The notes below the pieces were generated by a model. It saw only the letters and a program-made list of their open reading frames with translations. It had not been told where the DNA came from and searched no databases. From Actinacidiphila oryziradicis (GTDB lineage: Bacteria; Actinomycetota; Actinomycetes; Streptomycetales; Streptomycetaceae), in the NCBI RefSeq assembly GCF_005047355.1, contig NZ_SUMC01000018.1, forward strand, positions 90,678-154,677: DNA of 64,000 nt, given 5' to 3'. A program made the translations under genes and the position numbers. Of the stretch, positions 1 to 7,436 are shown in pieces; positions within the stretch are counted from its first letter, which is position 1, and every line of letters starts with the position of its first letter.

Positions 1-914
1 CGGCAGCGGACGGCTCGTACGGCCTGGCCGTGGCGGAACTGGCCTGTGTGGCCGCTGTGCTGGCCCTGGTGCTCTTCTGGTGGCACCGCAGCCTGTACCG
101 GCTGATGGTGTCCCCCGACGCCTCCACCCTCCGGGTGTCCGAGGCGAAGGCCAGGAAGACCCGCTCCACCGGCCTCTCCCGCCTCCTCCCCGCCGGCCGC
201 ACCGGCACCGTCATGGAGCGCCAGTTCCGCTACGCGTGGCGGGACCCGCGTGCCAAGGCCGCCTGGGCGACAGCCCTGGCAGTCGGGCTGCTGCTGCCGG
301 TGGTCTCGGCCGTGCAACACGGCAGTGTCTACTCCTCCTGCTGGGCGGCCGGGCTGCTCGGACTGCAGATGTACAACCAGTTCGGCGCCGACGGCTCCGC
401 CTTCTGGACCGTCGCCGCCACCATCTCCACCCGCCGCGACGCATCCGCCGAACTCAGCGCCCGCGCCCTGTCGATCGCCGTCGTCGCCATCCCGTACGTC
501 GCCGCTGTGACGATCGGCGCGGCCCTCCTGCTCGACCGTGCGGGCGCGATCCCGGAAACCCTCGGCCTCTCCTTCGCCCTCCTCGGCGCCCTGATAGCCA
601 CCGGCACCTTCGCCAGCGTCCGCTTCCCCTACGCCGTGCCTCACGACAACCCCTTCGGCAACGCCGCCCCGGGCCAGGGCGGCCTCGCCACCCTCTCGGT
701 CTTCGCGGGCGGCGCGATGGGCAGCGCGCTGTGCCTCCCGCCGCTCGCCGTGCTGATCTGGCTGCACATCGCGGGACACCACGGCTGGCTCTGGCTGCTG
801 CTGCCGGGCGGGGCGCTCTACGGTGCCGCGCTGGCGGTCGGCGGGCTCCGCTTCACGGCACCACGGATGGTGGGGCGGCTGCCGGAGATCCTGGCGGCGG
901 TCAGCAGTGGATGA
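1..914 (+). CDS. ABC-2-type membrane permease, C-terminal part (cut by window edge)
   Basis: The reading frame is open from the first bases of the window, so the N-terminus lies outside; a GTG at 30 is probably internal. The visible ~300 residues hold a cytoplasmic stretch (about 40-75 in the visible part, rich in Arg) followed by six or so hydrophobic segments, as in the permease subunits of ABC exporters. No Walker motifs are present, so an ATPase partner would be encoded upstream. It ends 19 bp from the convergent hydrolase gene. The substrate cannot be inferred. Confident as a membrane transporter part, less so as the exact family. Confidence 0.7.
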   Translation, partial: AADGSYGLAVAELACVAAVLALVLFWWHRSLYRLMVSPDASTLRVSEAKARKTRSTGLSRLLPAGRTGTVMERQFRYAWRDPRAKAAWATALAVGLLLPVVSAVQHGSVYSSCWAAGLLGLQMYNQFGADGSAFWTVAATISTRRDASAELSARALSIAVVAIPYVAAVTIGAALLLDRAGAIPETLGLSFALLGALIATGTFASVRFPYAVPHDNPFGNAAPGQGGLATLSVFAGGAMGSALCLPPLAVLIWLHIAGHHGWLWLLLPGGALYGAALAVGGLRFTAPRMVGRLPEILAAVSSG

Positions 915-933
915 CCGCCGCCGCGCGGTGCCC

Positions 934-1836
934 TCAGAGCGCCGTGGGTTGTGAGGGCGGACTCTTCCGAGCCGCCTCGTCGAGGAAATCCCCGACCACC
1001 GCGCACCAGGCCTCCGGCTGGTCCCAGGGCGCGAGGTAGCCGGCCTCGGGTATCTCGGCGTACGCCCCCCGGGGCAGCACCCGGACCATCTCCTGGGCCT
1101 CGGCACGGCCGAGCTCACCGTCCCAGCCGCGGACGACGAGAGTGGGGCAGCGGACCTGTGAGAGCTCGTCCCAATGGGCGTCGTGGACCCAGGCCTCGCG
1201 GGAGCGGAGCATATGGCGGCGGGCGAAGACGGGACGCCAGCCGTCGCCGCGCTCCTCCATCAGCTCGGCGAAGAACTCCCCACGGCTAGGGCGGGGGCGT
1301 TCGATACGGGGATCGTCCTCGCCGAACCACCGCCGGACATCGGCGAGGGTGGTGAAGGGCAGGGGCCAGGACTTGAACCAGGCCTCCCACTCGCGCTGGC
1401 TCTCCTCGCCGAGCGCCGAGGCACGCATGTCGCAGATGACGACCGCCGAGACGAGGTCCGGCCGCCGGGCCGCCAGCTGCCAGCCGGTGAGGGCGCCCAT
1501 GGAGTGGCCGATGACGGCGACCGGGCCGAGGTTCAGCTGTTCGATTACGGCCTCCGCGTCGGCGACATAGGCCTCACGGCTGTACGGGCCCTCGGGCTTG
1601 GCGCTGCGGCCGTGGCCGCGCTGATCTAGGGCGACCACGCGACGGCCGGGCGCGAGGCTGCGGGCGGTGGCGGCCCAGTGGGAGGCACGGCCCATCAGGC
1701 CGTGGAGCATGAGAACGGCTGACTGGGTGGCTGGGCCGGCGTACTCGGGATCGGTGTGCCGGTGGGGATCTGCGGGGTACTCCCAGGCGGTGAGCGGGAT
1801 CTCACCCGCTCCGGTCACCTCGACGCAATTGGCCAT
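934..1836 (-). CDS. alpha/beta-hydrolase-fold protein with altered catalytic triad
   Basis: A 300-residue alpha/beta hydrolase. HGLMGRASHW near residue 47 supplies the oxyanion-hole HG motif, DQRGHGRS follows, and GHSMG near residue 110 is the nucleophile elbow with its Ser. The usual C-terminal AGH(x)xPxxQPE motif reads EAGYLAPWDQPEAW, so the position normally held by the catalytic His is Tyr. ATG at 1836 is preferred over GTG at 1845 because GGAGG lies about 11 nt before the ATG but only 2-3 nt before the GTG. The AT-rich region upstream has a direct repeat TCGAAC-TTTAAA-TCGAAC. Substrate unknown. Confidence 0.85.
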   Translation of the reverse strand: MANCVEVTGAGEIPLTAWEYPADPHRHTDPEYAGPATQSAVLMLHGLMGRASHWAATARSLAPGRRVVALDQRGHGRSAKPEGPYSREAYVADAEAVIEQLNLGPVAVIGHSMGALTGWQLAARRPDLVSAVVICDMRASALGEESQREWEAWFKSWPLPFTTLADVRRWFGEDDPRIERPRPSRGEFFAELMEERGDGWRPVFARRHMLRSREAWVHDAHWDELSQVRCPTLVVRGWDGELGRAEAQEMVRVLPRGAYAEIPEAGYLAPWDQPEAWCAVVGDFLDEAARKSPPSQPTAL

Positions 1837-2086
1837 GCGCCGCACCCCCTCCGCTCAAACGTTCGACTCGCTCGTAGCGCCCAGGTTATCGAACTTTAAA
1901 TCGAACAGTGCCTTCACTCACGCAACATCGCTCTATCGAGTGACATCACTCAGGGATTGTTCTTCCGCACCAGGGGGAGGACTCCTGCGGGACGCGGGCT
2001 GAAGGGGAAGCAGACCGCGGGGAGTACCCGGAGAGCTCGGGGTTCCGGGTCCTCCAAGGGGGATCAGGGGAGGGACAAGGGGAGGA

Positions 2087-2118
2087 GGGGCCCCGGCACC
2101 GTAAGGCGCCGGGGCCCC
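2087..2118 (-). terminator. GC-rich hairpin after the iron repressor gene
   Basis: GGGGCCCCGGC (2087-2097) pairs exactly with GCCGGGGCCCC (2108-2118) around a 10-nt loop. It sits 12 bp past the repressor stop codon. No U-tract follows, as is common for high-GC actinomycete terminators. Confidence 0.75.
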
Positions 2119-2129
2119 CGCCCGATCCG

Positions 2130-2822
2130 CTACCGCTTCGCCACGAAGACATGCGAGGCGACATCCACGCTCAGCTCCGCGGCCTCGCCGCCACTGCCGA
2201 CCAGCACCCCGCCCGCCGACGAGGTCACACTCACCACCGCTCCCGGCTGCACCCCGGCCCGCCGCAGCGTGTACATCAGCTGCGCATCGGTCTGGATCGG
2301 CTCCCCGATCCGCCGCACAACCACACTCGCCCCGGTCTCCCCGGGCTCCAGCTCATTCAGGCTGACCATGCCCGCATCCAGGAACGGGTCGGCCCGGTCC
2401 GTCTCGCCCAGCTCCTCCAGGCCCGGGATGGGATTCCCGTACGGCGACTCCGTCGGATGCCGCAGCAGCTCCAGCACACGGCGCTCGACCGCCTCGCTCA
2501 TCACATGCTCCCAGCGGCACGCCTCCGCGTGGACGTGCTCCCACTCCAGGCCGATCACATCGACCAACAGACACTCCGCCAGCCGGTGCTTGCGCATCAC
2601 CCTCGTGGCGATCCGCCGGCCCTCCTCGGTCAGTTCCAGATGCCGGTCGCCGGCGACATGCACCAAGCCGTCCCGCTCCATCCGCGCCACCGTCTGGCTG
2701 ACAGTCGGGCCGCTCTGGTCGAGCCGCTCGGCGATTCGGGCGCGCATCGGGACCACACCCTCCTCTTCCAGCTCCAGGATGGTGCGGAGATACATCTCCG
2801 TCGTGTCGATCAGTCCGGACAT
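2130..2822 (-). CDS. dmdR1: Iron-dependent transcriptional repressor, DtxR/IdeR family
   Basis: A 230-residue protein starting MSGLIDTTEMYLRTI, with an N-terminal winged helix (to about residue 70), a dimerisation/metal domain (70-140) and a C-terminal SH3-like FeoA domain. The DtxR metal ligands fall at the canonical positions: Met10, Cys102, Glu105 and His106 (site 2), and His79, Glu83 and His98 (site 1). With Fe2+ bound it should repress siderophore and iron-uptake genes; a matching box lies at 30832-30850. ATG is preceded by GAGGGG. It diverges from the SIS gene. The same gene is called desR in some Streptomyces. In-frame sequence open upstream of the ATG lies over the SIS gene and is not coding. 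Confidence 0.95.
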   Translation of the reverse strand: MSGLIDTTEMYLRTILELEEEGVVPMRARIAERLDQSGPTVSQTVARMERDGLVHVAGDRHLELTEEGRRIATRVMRKHRLAECLLVDVIGLEWEHVHAEACRWEHVMSEAVERRVLELLRHPTESPYGNPIPGLEELGETDRADPFLDAGMVSLNELEPGETGASVVVRRIGEPIQTDAQLMYTLRRAGVQPGAVVSVTSSAGGVLVGSGGEAAELSVDVASHVFVAKR

Positions 2823-2939
2823 GCGCGCCCCTCGATAGCTAGTGCGTGGCCCTGTGCCAATTCTGACGCATCCCACGGACAACCGGCCCCGACATGGACT
2901 CCTTGACAGTGTCATGCCGCGCCCAGCACCGTTCTCCGC

Positions 2940-3668
2940 ATGGATGATGCCGCCAGCCAGTACTTCGACGCCGCCATAGCCCTGCTCCGACGCGCCCGCG
3001 ACGAGGAGTCCGCCGGCATCGCCGCCGCCGCCTCCGCGCTGGCCGACGCCGTCGCCGACGGCGGCCGCATCTTCGCCTTCGGCGCGGGCCATTCCTCCCT
3101 CGCCGCCCAGGACCTCGTCTACCGCGCCGGCGGCCTGGCCCTCGTCAACCTCCTGGCCGTGCCCGGCGCCGTCGGGGTCGACGTCATGCCCGCCACCCTC
3201 GGCAGCGCCCTCGAACGCGTCTCCGGGCTCGCCGCCACCGTCCTCGACGCCTCCCCCGCCCGCCGCAGCGACGTCCTCATCATCGTCTCCCTCTCCGGGC
3301 GCAACGCCCTCCCCGTCGAGATGGCCCAGCACGCCCGAGCCCTCGGCCTCACCGTGATCGGCGTCACGTCCCTCGCCTACGCCCGGACCGGCTCCCGCCT
3401 CAAGGACCACTGCGACATCGTCCTCGACACCAAGATCGCTGTCGGCGACACCGAACTCTCCCTCCCCACCCTCCCCGCCCCCTTCGCCCCCGCCTCCACC
3501 GTCGTCACCAGTGCCCTTCTGCAAGCCGTGGTCGCCACCGCCATCGCCGCTCTCGCCGAACGCGGCATCACCCCGCCCGTCCTCCGCTCCGGCAACGTCG
3601 ACGGCGGCCTGGACTGGAACCGCCGCGTCTTCGCGGATTACGGCGACCGAATCTTCTACCAGCACTGA
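2940..3668 (+). CDS. SIS-domain phosphosugar-binding protein (UPF0309-like)
   Basis: A 242-residue single SIS-domain protein. FGAGHSSLAAQDLVYRAGG near residue 42 is the first SIS loop and VLIIVSLSGRNALPVEMAQHA near 105 is the serine-rich phosphosugar loop. Proteins of this type bind or isomerise phosphosugars; the substrate of this group is not settled. It diverges from the iron repressor with 117 bp between them. The spacer contains TTGACA-GTGTCATG, which includes the short palindrome GACAGTGTC. There is no convincing Shine-Dalgarno sequence. Confidence 0.85.
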   Translation: MDDAASQYFDAAIALLRRARDEESAGIAAAASALADAVADGGRIFAFGAGHSSLAAQDLVYRAGGLALVNLLAVPGAVGVDVMPATLGSALERVSGLAATVLDASPARRSDVLIIVSLSGRNALPVEMAQHARALGLTVIGVTSLAYARTGSRLKDHCDIVLDTKIAVGDTELSLPTLPAPFAPASTVVTSALLQAVVATAIAALAERGITPPVLRSGNVDGGLDWNRRVFADYGDRIFYQH

Positions 3669-3735
3669 CCCGAGCGACCCGCACCACGACGGGCTGCCGC
3701 GGTGTCTGTGACCGCAAGGCGGCGCGGAGGCGGGA

Positions 3736-3788
3736 GCACCTCCTGGGGGCACCTCCTGGGTGTAGCTGGGGGAGGTAGCTGGGGGAGG
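3736..3788. repeat. Paired duplicated 12/13-mers forming a CACCTCC/GGAGG hairpin
   Basis: GCACCTCCTGGG occurs at 3736-3747 and 3749-3760; TAGCTGGGGGAGG occurs at 3763-3775 and 3776-3788. The CACCTCC units can pair with the GGAGG units, so the transcript can form alternative hairpins between two convergent genes. It may act as a bidirectional terminator. The same GCACCTCCTGGG word recurs at 33705-33716. Confidence 0.6.
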
Positions 3789-3820
3789 CATATCAGCCGC
3801 AGCGGCCGGACGACGGGCCG

Positions 3821-5182
3821 CTACCCCAGGCGGCCGGTGAGGTCCAGCGCCACGGCGACGCGGGCGGCGACATCCTCCGCGAAAGCGGCGTCGGCGCGTT
3901 CGAAGGGCCGGCGCCCGGCGCCGCGAAGGAAGGTGACGACGCCGAGAGTGCGGCCCCGGCTGCGCAGCACCGCGCAGAGGCCGTGCACAGTGCCGGGAGG
4001 CCACCGCCGGGCGGCGGCCCATTCGTCGATCCGCCCGGCCGCAGCCGGATCAGCCGCGGCGTACGCGCCAAAGCTGGCGCGTACGGAGCCGGGCCGCTCG
4101 ACGGCCTGAAGGGCGGGATGCCCTTCGCCGTAGCGCACCGGAATCGCCCCGGCCAGCGGCAGAACGGGCCCGGAGGCGCCCGCCGGAGTGGCTGCGGCGC
4201 GTACGAGGCGTCCGCCGTCCCCGAGGACGTCCAGCAGCGCGTGCTCCGCGAATCCGGCGAGGGCGAAGTCGAGGAAGCAGGTCGCGGCTTCCATCGGCTC
4301 CTCGAACTCCGCCGCGGCCAGCGCGGCCCGGTGCAGCTGGTTGCTGCGGAAGCGCAGCTGGGAGGCCTCCTGCTCGGCGAGCTTGGCCTCCGTGACGTCG
4401 TGGAACAGCCACCCCACCCCCAGGGGCACGGGTTCCTCGCCAAGCGGCGAGCCGAGCCGTACGAAGCCGCTGCGCCAGCAGTACCGCTTGCCGCTGGTGT
4501 CGTCACGCAGGCTGACCCAGAGCTCGCTCGGCGCCGGCGGGGCGCCTTCCGCGAGGACGTGCTGCAACGCGCTCTCCAGCTCCTCGGCGCCCTGGTCGAG
4601 GAGTTCGCCGAGGGGCCGGCCGAGCAGCGCGTCGCGGCTGCTGTGCAGCACCTTCGCGGCGTACAGGTTCACCACGGCGGGCCGCAGGTCGGCGTCGATG
4701 AGCACCACCCCCGACGAGGTGTCGTCGAAGAGGGCTTCGCTCAGCGCGATCGACCGCTCCAGATCGATCTGGGCGTGCACCTCGGAGAACGCGCAGTACA
4801 CCCCCGCCGGATGCCCGTCGGCGCCGTGCACGGCCGCGGACTGGGTGCGCACCAGCACGCGGCGCCCGTCCTTCGTGAGAAGCGCGAATTCGTGCACCTG
4901 CCGGCCGGGGCCGTCCATGACGGCGAGCAGCAGCGCCAGCACCTCCTCGGCGTCGGCCCTGCGGGCCGCCCATCCGGCGAAGCCGTAACGGCCGACGGCC
5001 TCATCGGCGGACCAGCCCAGGATGCGGGCGGCCTCCGAGTTCCAGTGCGTGACGACCCCGTCGCGGTCGAAGGCGCACAGACCGGCCTCCATACCGTCGA
5101 GAAGCGCGGCGAGCAGCTGCTCGTCACCGTCACTGAGCGGCGTCGCATCGGAAGACTGCACGTTGCACCATTCAACTCGCAT
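3821..5182 (-). CDS. PAS-PAS-GAF sensor protein without a recognisable output domain
   Basis: A 453-residue cytoplasmic protein. A first PAS fold covers about residues 25-140 (GLCAFDRDGVVTHWNSEAARILGW), a second about 145-280 (SGVVLIDADLRPAVVNLYAAKVL, ending GWLFHDVTEAK), and a GAF-like domain occupies the C-terminal third. No histidine kinase, PP2C phosphatase, HTH or GGDEF domain is present, so it would act through a partner or as a stand-alone ligand sensor. ATG at 5182 begins MRVEWCNVQ; the frame stays open to 5263 but that stretch would overlap the divergent promoter. A CRP-like site lies directly at the start. Confidence 0.85.
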   Translation of the reverse strand: MRVEWCNVQSSDATPLSDGDEQLLAALLDGMEAGLCAFDRDGVVTHWNSEAARILGWSADEAVGRYGFAGWAARRADAEEVLALLLAVMDGPGRQVHEFALLTKDGRRVLVRTQSAAVHGADGHPAGVYCAFSEVHAQIDLERSIALSEALFDDTSSGVVLIDADLRPAVVNLYAAKVLHSSRDALLGRPLGELLDQGAEELESALQHVLAEGAPPAPSELWVSLRDDTSGKRYCWRSGFVRLGSPLGEEPVPLGVGWLFHDVTEAKLAEQEASQLRFRSNQLHRAALAAAEFEEPMEAATCFLDFALAGFAEHALLDVLGDGGRLVRAAATPAGASGPVLPLAGAIPVRYGEGHPALQAVERPGSVRASFGAYAAADPAAAGRIDEWAAARRWPPGTVHGLCAVLRSRGRTLGVVTFLRGAGRRPFERADAAFAEDVAARVAVALDLTGRLG

Positions 5183-5198
5183 GTGACCCAGAGCACAT
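5181..5198. promoter_or_regulatory. CRP-like inverted repeat at the PAS gene start
   Basis: ATGTG (5181-5185) and CACAT (5194-5198) form an inverted repeat. The inner GTG-N8-CAC core (5183-5196) fits the actinomycete CRP pattern GTGN6GNCAC except for the single fixed G. It overlaps the PAS start codon and lies upstream of the divergent minigene promoter. Binding is an inference. Confidence 0.35.
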
Positions 5199-5225
5199 CC
5201 GATTCGCCAAAATCTCTTAAATGGG

Positions 5226-5254
5226 TTGTGCCGGGCGGATCGTCTTCTTAGGCT
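5226..5254 (+). promoter_or_regulatory. Predicted sigma-70-type promoter for the 12-codon minigene
   Basis: TTGTGC (-35, 5226-5231) and TAGGCT (-10, 5249-5254) are separated by exactly 17 bp. The expected start site near 5261 lies just before the AAGGGAGGTGG ribosome-binding site, giving a leader of about 26 nt. Confidence 0.5.
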
Positions 5255-5287
5255 GGCGAGCACACACGAAGGGAGGTGGTCCGCTTA

Positions 5288-5326
5288 ATGATTAGCAACC
5301 GGACGCGTGAGGTGGCTGCGGGCTAA
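5288..5326 (+). CDS. 12-codon minigene MISNRTREVAAG with near-perfect ribosome-binding site
   Basis: ATG at 5288 opens a frame reading MISNRTREVAAG and stops at TAA 5324-5326. Upstream, AAGGGAGGTGGTCC (5269-5282) matches the complement of the 16S rRNA 3' end at nearly every position, far better than most genes in this window; its GGAGG core is 11 nt from the ATG. A well-spaced promoter precedes it. No gene follows in the same direction (pdxH is convergent), so this is not a conventional attenuator leader. It could be a signalling or regulatory peptide, or the translated head of a regulatory RNA. I do not recognise a family. Confidence 0.5.
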   Translation: MISNRTREVAAG

Positions 5327-5367
5327 CGCCGCGCACCTTGCTCGCCGCACGGCGGGCCGAAATCCCA

Positions 5368-5454
5368 CGCAGACACCCGACCCGCGGGCTCGCCGGCACG
5401 TCCGGCCGGTGCTCGGCACATATGTGCCGGGGAGCAGCCCGCGGGTTGTCTGCG
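5368..5454 (+). ncRNA. Long-stem branched RNA structure downstream of the minigene
   Basis: CGCAGACA plus ACCCGCGGGCT (5368-5375 and 5380-5390, separated by a CCCG bulge) pairs completely with 5436-5454, giving a 19-bp stem. Inside are two hairpins: CCGGC...GCCGG (5393-5409) and the 16-bp palindrome CGGCACATATGTGCCG (5414-5429), flanked by GCTC/GAGC. It could be a bidirectional terminator for the minigene and pdxH, but it is more elaborate than the other terminators here, so a functional RNA is possible. Confidence 0.45.
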
Positions 5455-5504
5455 TTTTACGGCCCACGGCGTTTTGCGGCCCACGGCGTTTTGCGGCCCA
5501 CGGC
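5454..5504. repeat. Three tandem copies of a 17-bp unit
   Basis: GTTTTGCGGCCCACGGC is repeated three times (5454-5470 with one A/G change, 5471-5487, 5488-5504). It begins at the last base of the long-stem structure and ends 5 bp before the pdxH stop codon. Confidence 0.9.
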
Positions 5505-5508
5505 GCGG

Positions 5509-6159
5509 TTACGGCGCCAGGCGTCGTACGGTCCAGATCCCGGACGCGCCGTCACCGGCATCGGCACCGGTCACGGCCTCGTACAGCAGCCGGTCGTGCA
5601 GCCTGTTCTCCCGGCCCTGCCAGAACTCCACGCGTGCCGCCCGCACCCGGAACCCGCCCCAATAGGGCGGCACCGGCACCTCCGTACCCTCCGGATAGCG
5701 CGCGGCGAACTCCGCGTAGCGCCGCTCCAGCTCCTCCCGCGAGCCGACGACCGACGACTGATCGCTCGCCCACGCGCCGATCCGTGAGCCGTAGGGCCTG
5801 TTGTGGAAGTACGCCTCGGTCTCCTCGCGCGACACAAGGGAGACGCTGCCCGCGACGATCACCTGCCGGGCGATCGAATGCCAGGGAAAGAGCAGCGAGG
5901 CCTGCGGGTTCACACCCAGGTCCCGCCCCTTGCGTGAGCCATAGTTCGTGTAGAAGACAAAGCCGCGCGTGTCGTAGCCTTTCAGCAGGACGGTCCGCGA
6001 GCTGGGCCCGCCGTCGGCGTCGGCCGTGGACACGACCATGGCGTTCGGCTCGGCGAGGCCACTGTCGGCGGCCTCGGTGAACCAGCGCGCGAACTGCGTG
6101 TACGGATCAGCGGCCAGCAGGTCCTCGGTGAAGCTCTCGGCGCGGTACTGCTTGCGCAT
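5509..6159 (-). CDS. pdxH: Pyridoxamine/pyridoxine 5'-phosphate oxidase
   Basis: An FMN-dependent split-barrel enzyme that oxidises pyridoxamine or pyridoxine 5'-phosphate to pyridoxal 5'-phosphate, the last step of vitamin B6 salvage. MRKQYRAESF...ADPYTQFARWF aligns with the family N-terminus. RTVLLKGYDTRGFVFYTNYGSRKG is the FMN/PLP-binding stretch, and the C-terminal WQGRENRLHDR...W..RRLAP is diagnostic. I prefer ATG at 6159 (216 aa, GAGGA about 10 nt upstream); a GTG at 6210 would add 17 residues and would read through an inverted repeat at 6181-6207. It diverges from citrate synthase. Confidence 0.93.
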   Translation of the reverse strand: MRKQYRAESFTEDLLAADPYTQFARWFTEAADSGLAEPNAMVVSTADADGGPSSRTVLLKGYDTRGFVFYTNYGSRKGRDLGVNPQASLLFPWHSIARQVIVAGSVSLVSREETEAYFHNRPYGSRIGAWASDQSSVVGSREELERRYAEFAARYPEGTEVPVPPYWGGFRVRAARVEFWQGRENRLHDRLLYEAVTGADAGDGASGIWTVRRLAP

Positions 6160-6180
6160 GGCGGCGGGGTCCTCGTGTGA

Positions 6181-6207
6181 GTGCTGCACGCGGATATCTT
6201 GCAGCAC
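6181..6207. promoter_or_regulatory. Inverted repeat upstream of pdxH
   Basis: GTGCTGCA (6181-6188) is repeated inverted as TGCAGCAC (6200-6207) with an 11-bp gap. If pdxH starts at 6159, the element sits in its upstream region, where a repressor could act. Confidence 0.4.
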
Positions 6208-6215
6208 CACTGGGG

Positions 6216-6233
6216 CCTCTTGACGTCAAGAGG
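6216..6233. promoter_or_regulatory. Perfect 18-bp palindrome in the pdxH-citA divergent promoter
   Basis: CCTCTTGACGTCAAGAGG reads identically on both strands and contains a TTGACG -35-like hexamer in both directions. Its placement 45 bp before the citrate synthase ATG suggests an operator for citA, pdxH or both. No regulator is adjacent and I cannot name the binding family. Confidence 0.55.
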
Positions 6234-6277
6234 TACGGTTTCTGGGCACCGTCGACCGCCTCAAGAGGAGCCGCCTG

Positions 6278-7378
6278 ATGTCCGACTTCGTACCCGGGCT
6301 CGAAGGAGTCATCGCGTTCGAAACGGAGATCGCCGAACCCGACAAGGAAGGCGGTTCCCTCCGCTACCGAGGCGTTGATATCGAGGACCTCGTCGGACAT
6401 GTCTCCTTCGGCAACGTCTGGGGCCTTCTGGTCGACGGCGCCTTCAACCCCGGACTGCCGGCCGCCGAGCCGTTCCCCATCCCGGTGCACTCCGGTGACA
6501 TCCGCGTCGACGTTCAGTCCGCGCTCGCCATGCTCGCCCCCGTATGGGGCCTGAAACCACTGCTGGACATCGACGCCGAGCAGGCCCGCGACGACCTCGC
6601 GCGGGCCGCCGTCATGGCGCTGTCCTACGTCGCCCAGTCGGCCCGCGGCCAGGGGCTGCCCATGGTGCCGCAGGGCGAGATCGACAAGGCGCACTCCATC
6701 GTCGAACGCTTCATGGTGCGCTGGCGCGGTGAGCCCGACCCGAAGCACGTCGCCGCCGTCGACGCGTACTGGACCTCTGCCGCGGAGCACGGCATGAACG
6801 CCTCGACCTTCACCGCCCGGGTCATCGCCTCCACCGGGGCCGATGTCGCGGCCGCGCTCTCAGGGGCTGTCGGCGCCATGTCCGGGCCGCTGCACGGCGG
6901 GGCGCCTTCGCGCGTACTCGGCATGATCGAGGAGATCGAGCGCACCGGCGACGCCGTCGCCTACGTCAAGGCCGCCCTGGACAAGGGCGAGCGGCTGATG
7001 GGCTTCGGCCACCGCGTCTACCGCGCCGAGGACCCCCGGGCACGCGTCCTGCGCCGTACCGCGCGCGAGCTCGGTGCCCCGCGCTTCGAGGTGGCCGAGG
7101 CCCTTGAGAAGGCTGCCCTCGAAGAGCTGCACGCCCGGCGGCCCGACCGGGTGCTCGCCACCAACGTGGAGTTCTGGGCGGCCATCGTCCTGGACTTCGC
7201 CGAGGTCCCGGCGCACATGTTCACCTCCATGTTCACCTGTGCCCGCACCGCCGGCTGGTCGGCCCACATCCTCGAGCAGAAGCGCACCGGCCGCCTCGTC
7301 CGCCCCTCGGCCCGCTACATCGGCCCCGGCTCCCGCGACCCCCGCGACATCGAGGGCTTCGGCGACATCGCCCATTAG
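6278..7378 (+). CDS. citA: Citrate synthase
   Basis: A 366-residue type II-like short citrate synthase that condenses acetyl-CoA with oxaloacetate at the entry to the TCA cycle. The active-site residues are visible: His171 (AEHGMNAST), His206 (GPLHGGAPS), His245 (GFGHRVYR) and Asp306 (VLDFAEVP); GWSAHILEQ near 325 is the C-terminal family signature. The ATG has a strong site, AAGAGGAG, about 7 nt upstream. A palindromic operator candidate overlaps the promoter, and a hairpin terminator follows. Confidence 0.95.
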   Translation: MSDFVPGLEGVIAFETEIAEPDKEGGSLRYRGVDIEDLVGHVSFGNVWGLLVDGAFNPGLPAAEPFPIPVHSGDIRVDVQSALAMLAPVWGLKPLLDIDAEQARDDLARAAVMALSYVAQSARGQGLPMVPQGEIDKAHSIVERFMVRWRGEPDPKHVAAVDAYWTSAAEHGMNASTFTARVIASTGADVAAALSGAVGAMSGPLHGGAPSRVLGMIEEIERTGDAVAYVKAALDKGERLMGFGHRVYRAEDPRARVLRRTARELGAPRFEVAEALEKAALEELHARRPDRVLATNVEFWAAIVLDFAEVPAHMFTSMFTCARTAGWSAHILEQKRTGRLVRPSARYIGPGSRDPRDIEGFGDIAH

Positions 7379-7409
7379 CGAGCCCGTCAAAGAGCCCCTT
7401 GTGGATCAG

Positions 7410-7434
7410 CCCGGGCCCCGGGCCGGGGCCCGGG
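7410..7434. terminator. Bidirectional hairpin between citA and the FAD/Fe-S gene
   Basis: CCCGGGCCCC (7410-7419) pairs perfectly with GGGGCCCGGG (7425-7434) around the loop GGGCC. It lies between two convergent stop codons, so it can end both transcripts. Confidence 0.85.
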
Positions 7435-7436
7435 TG

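Noticed and set aside
2823..4022. Minus-strand frame extending the iron repressor upstream by about 400 residues
   Set aside because: The extension is antisense to the SIS-domain gene, is Gly/Asp-rich low complexity, and the repressor family starts at MSGLIDTTEM with a good ribosome-binding site.
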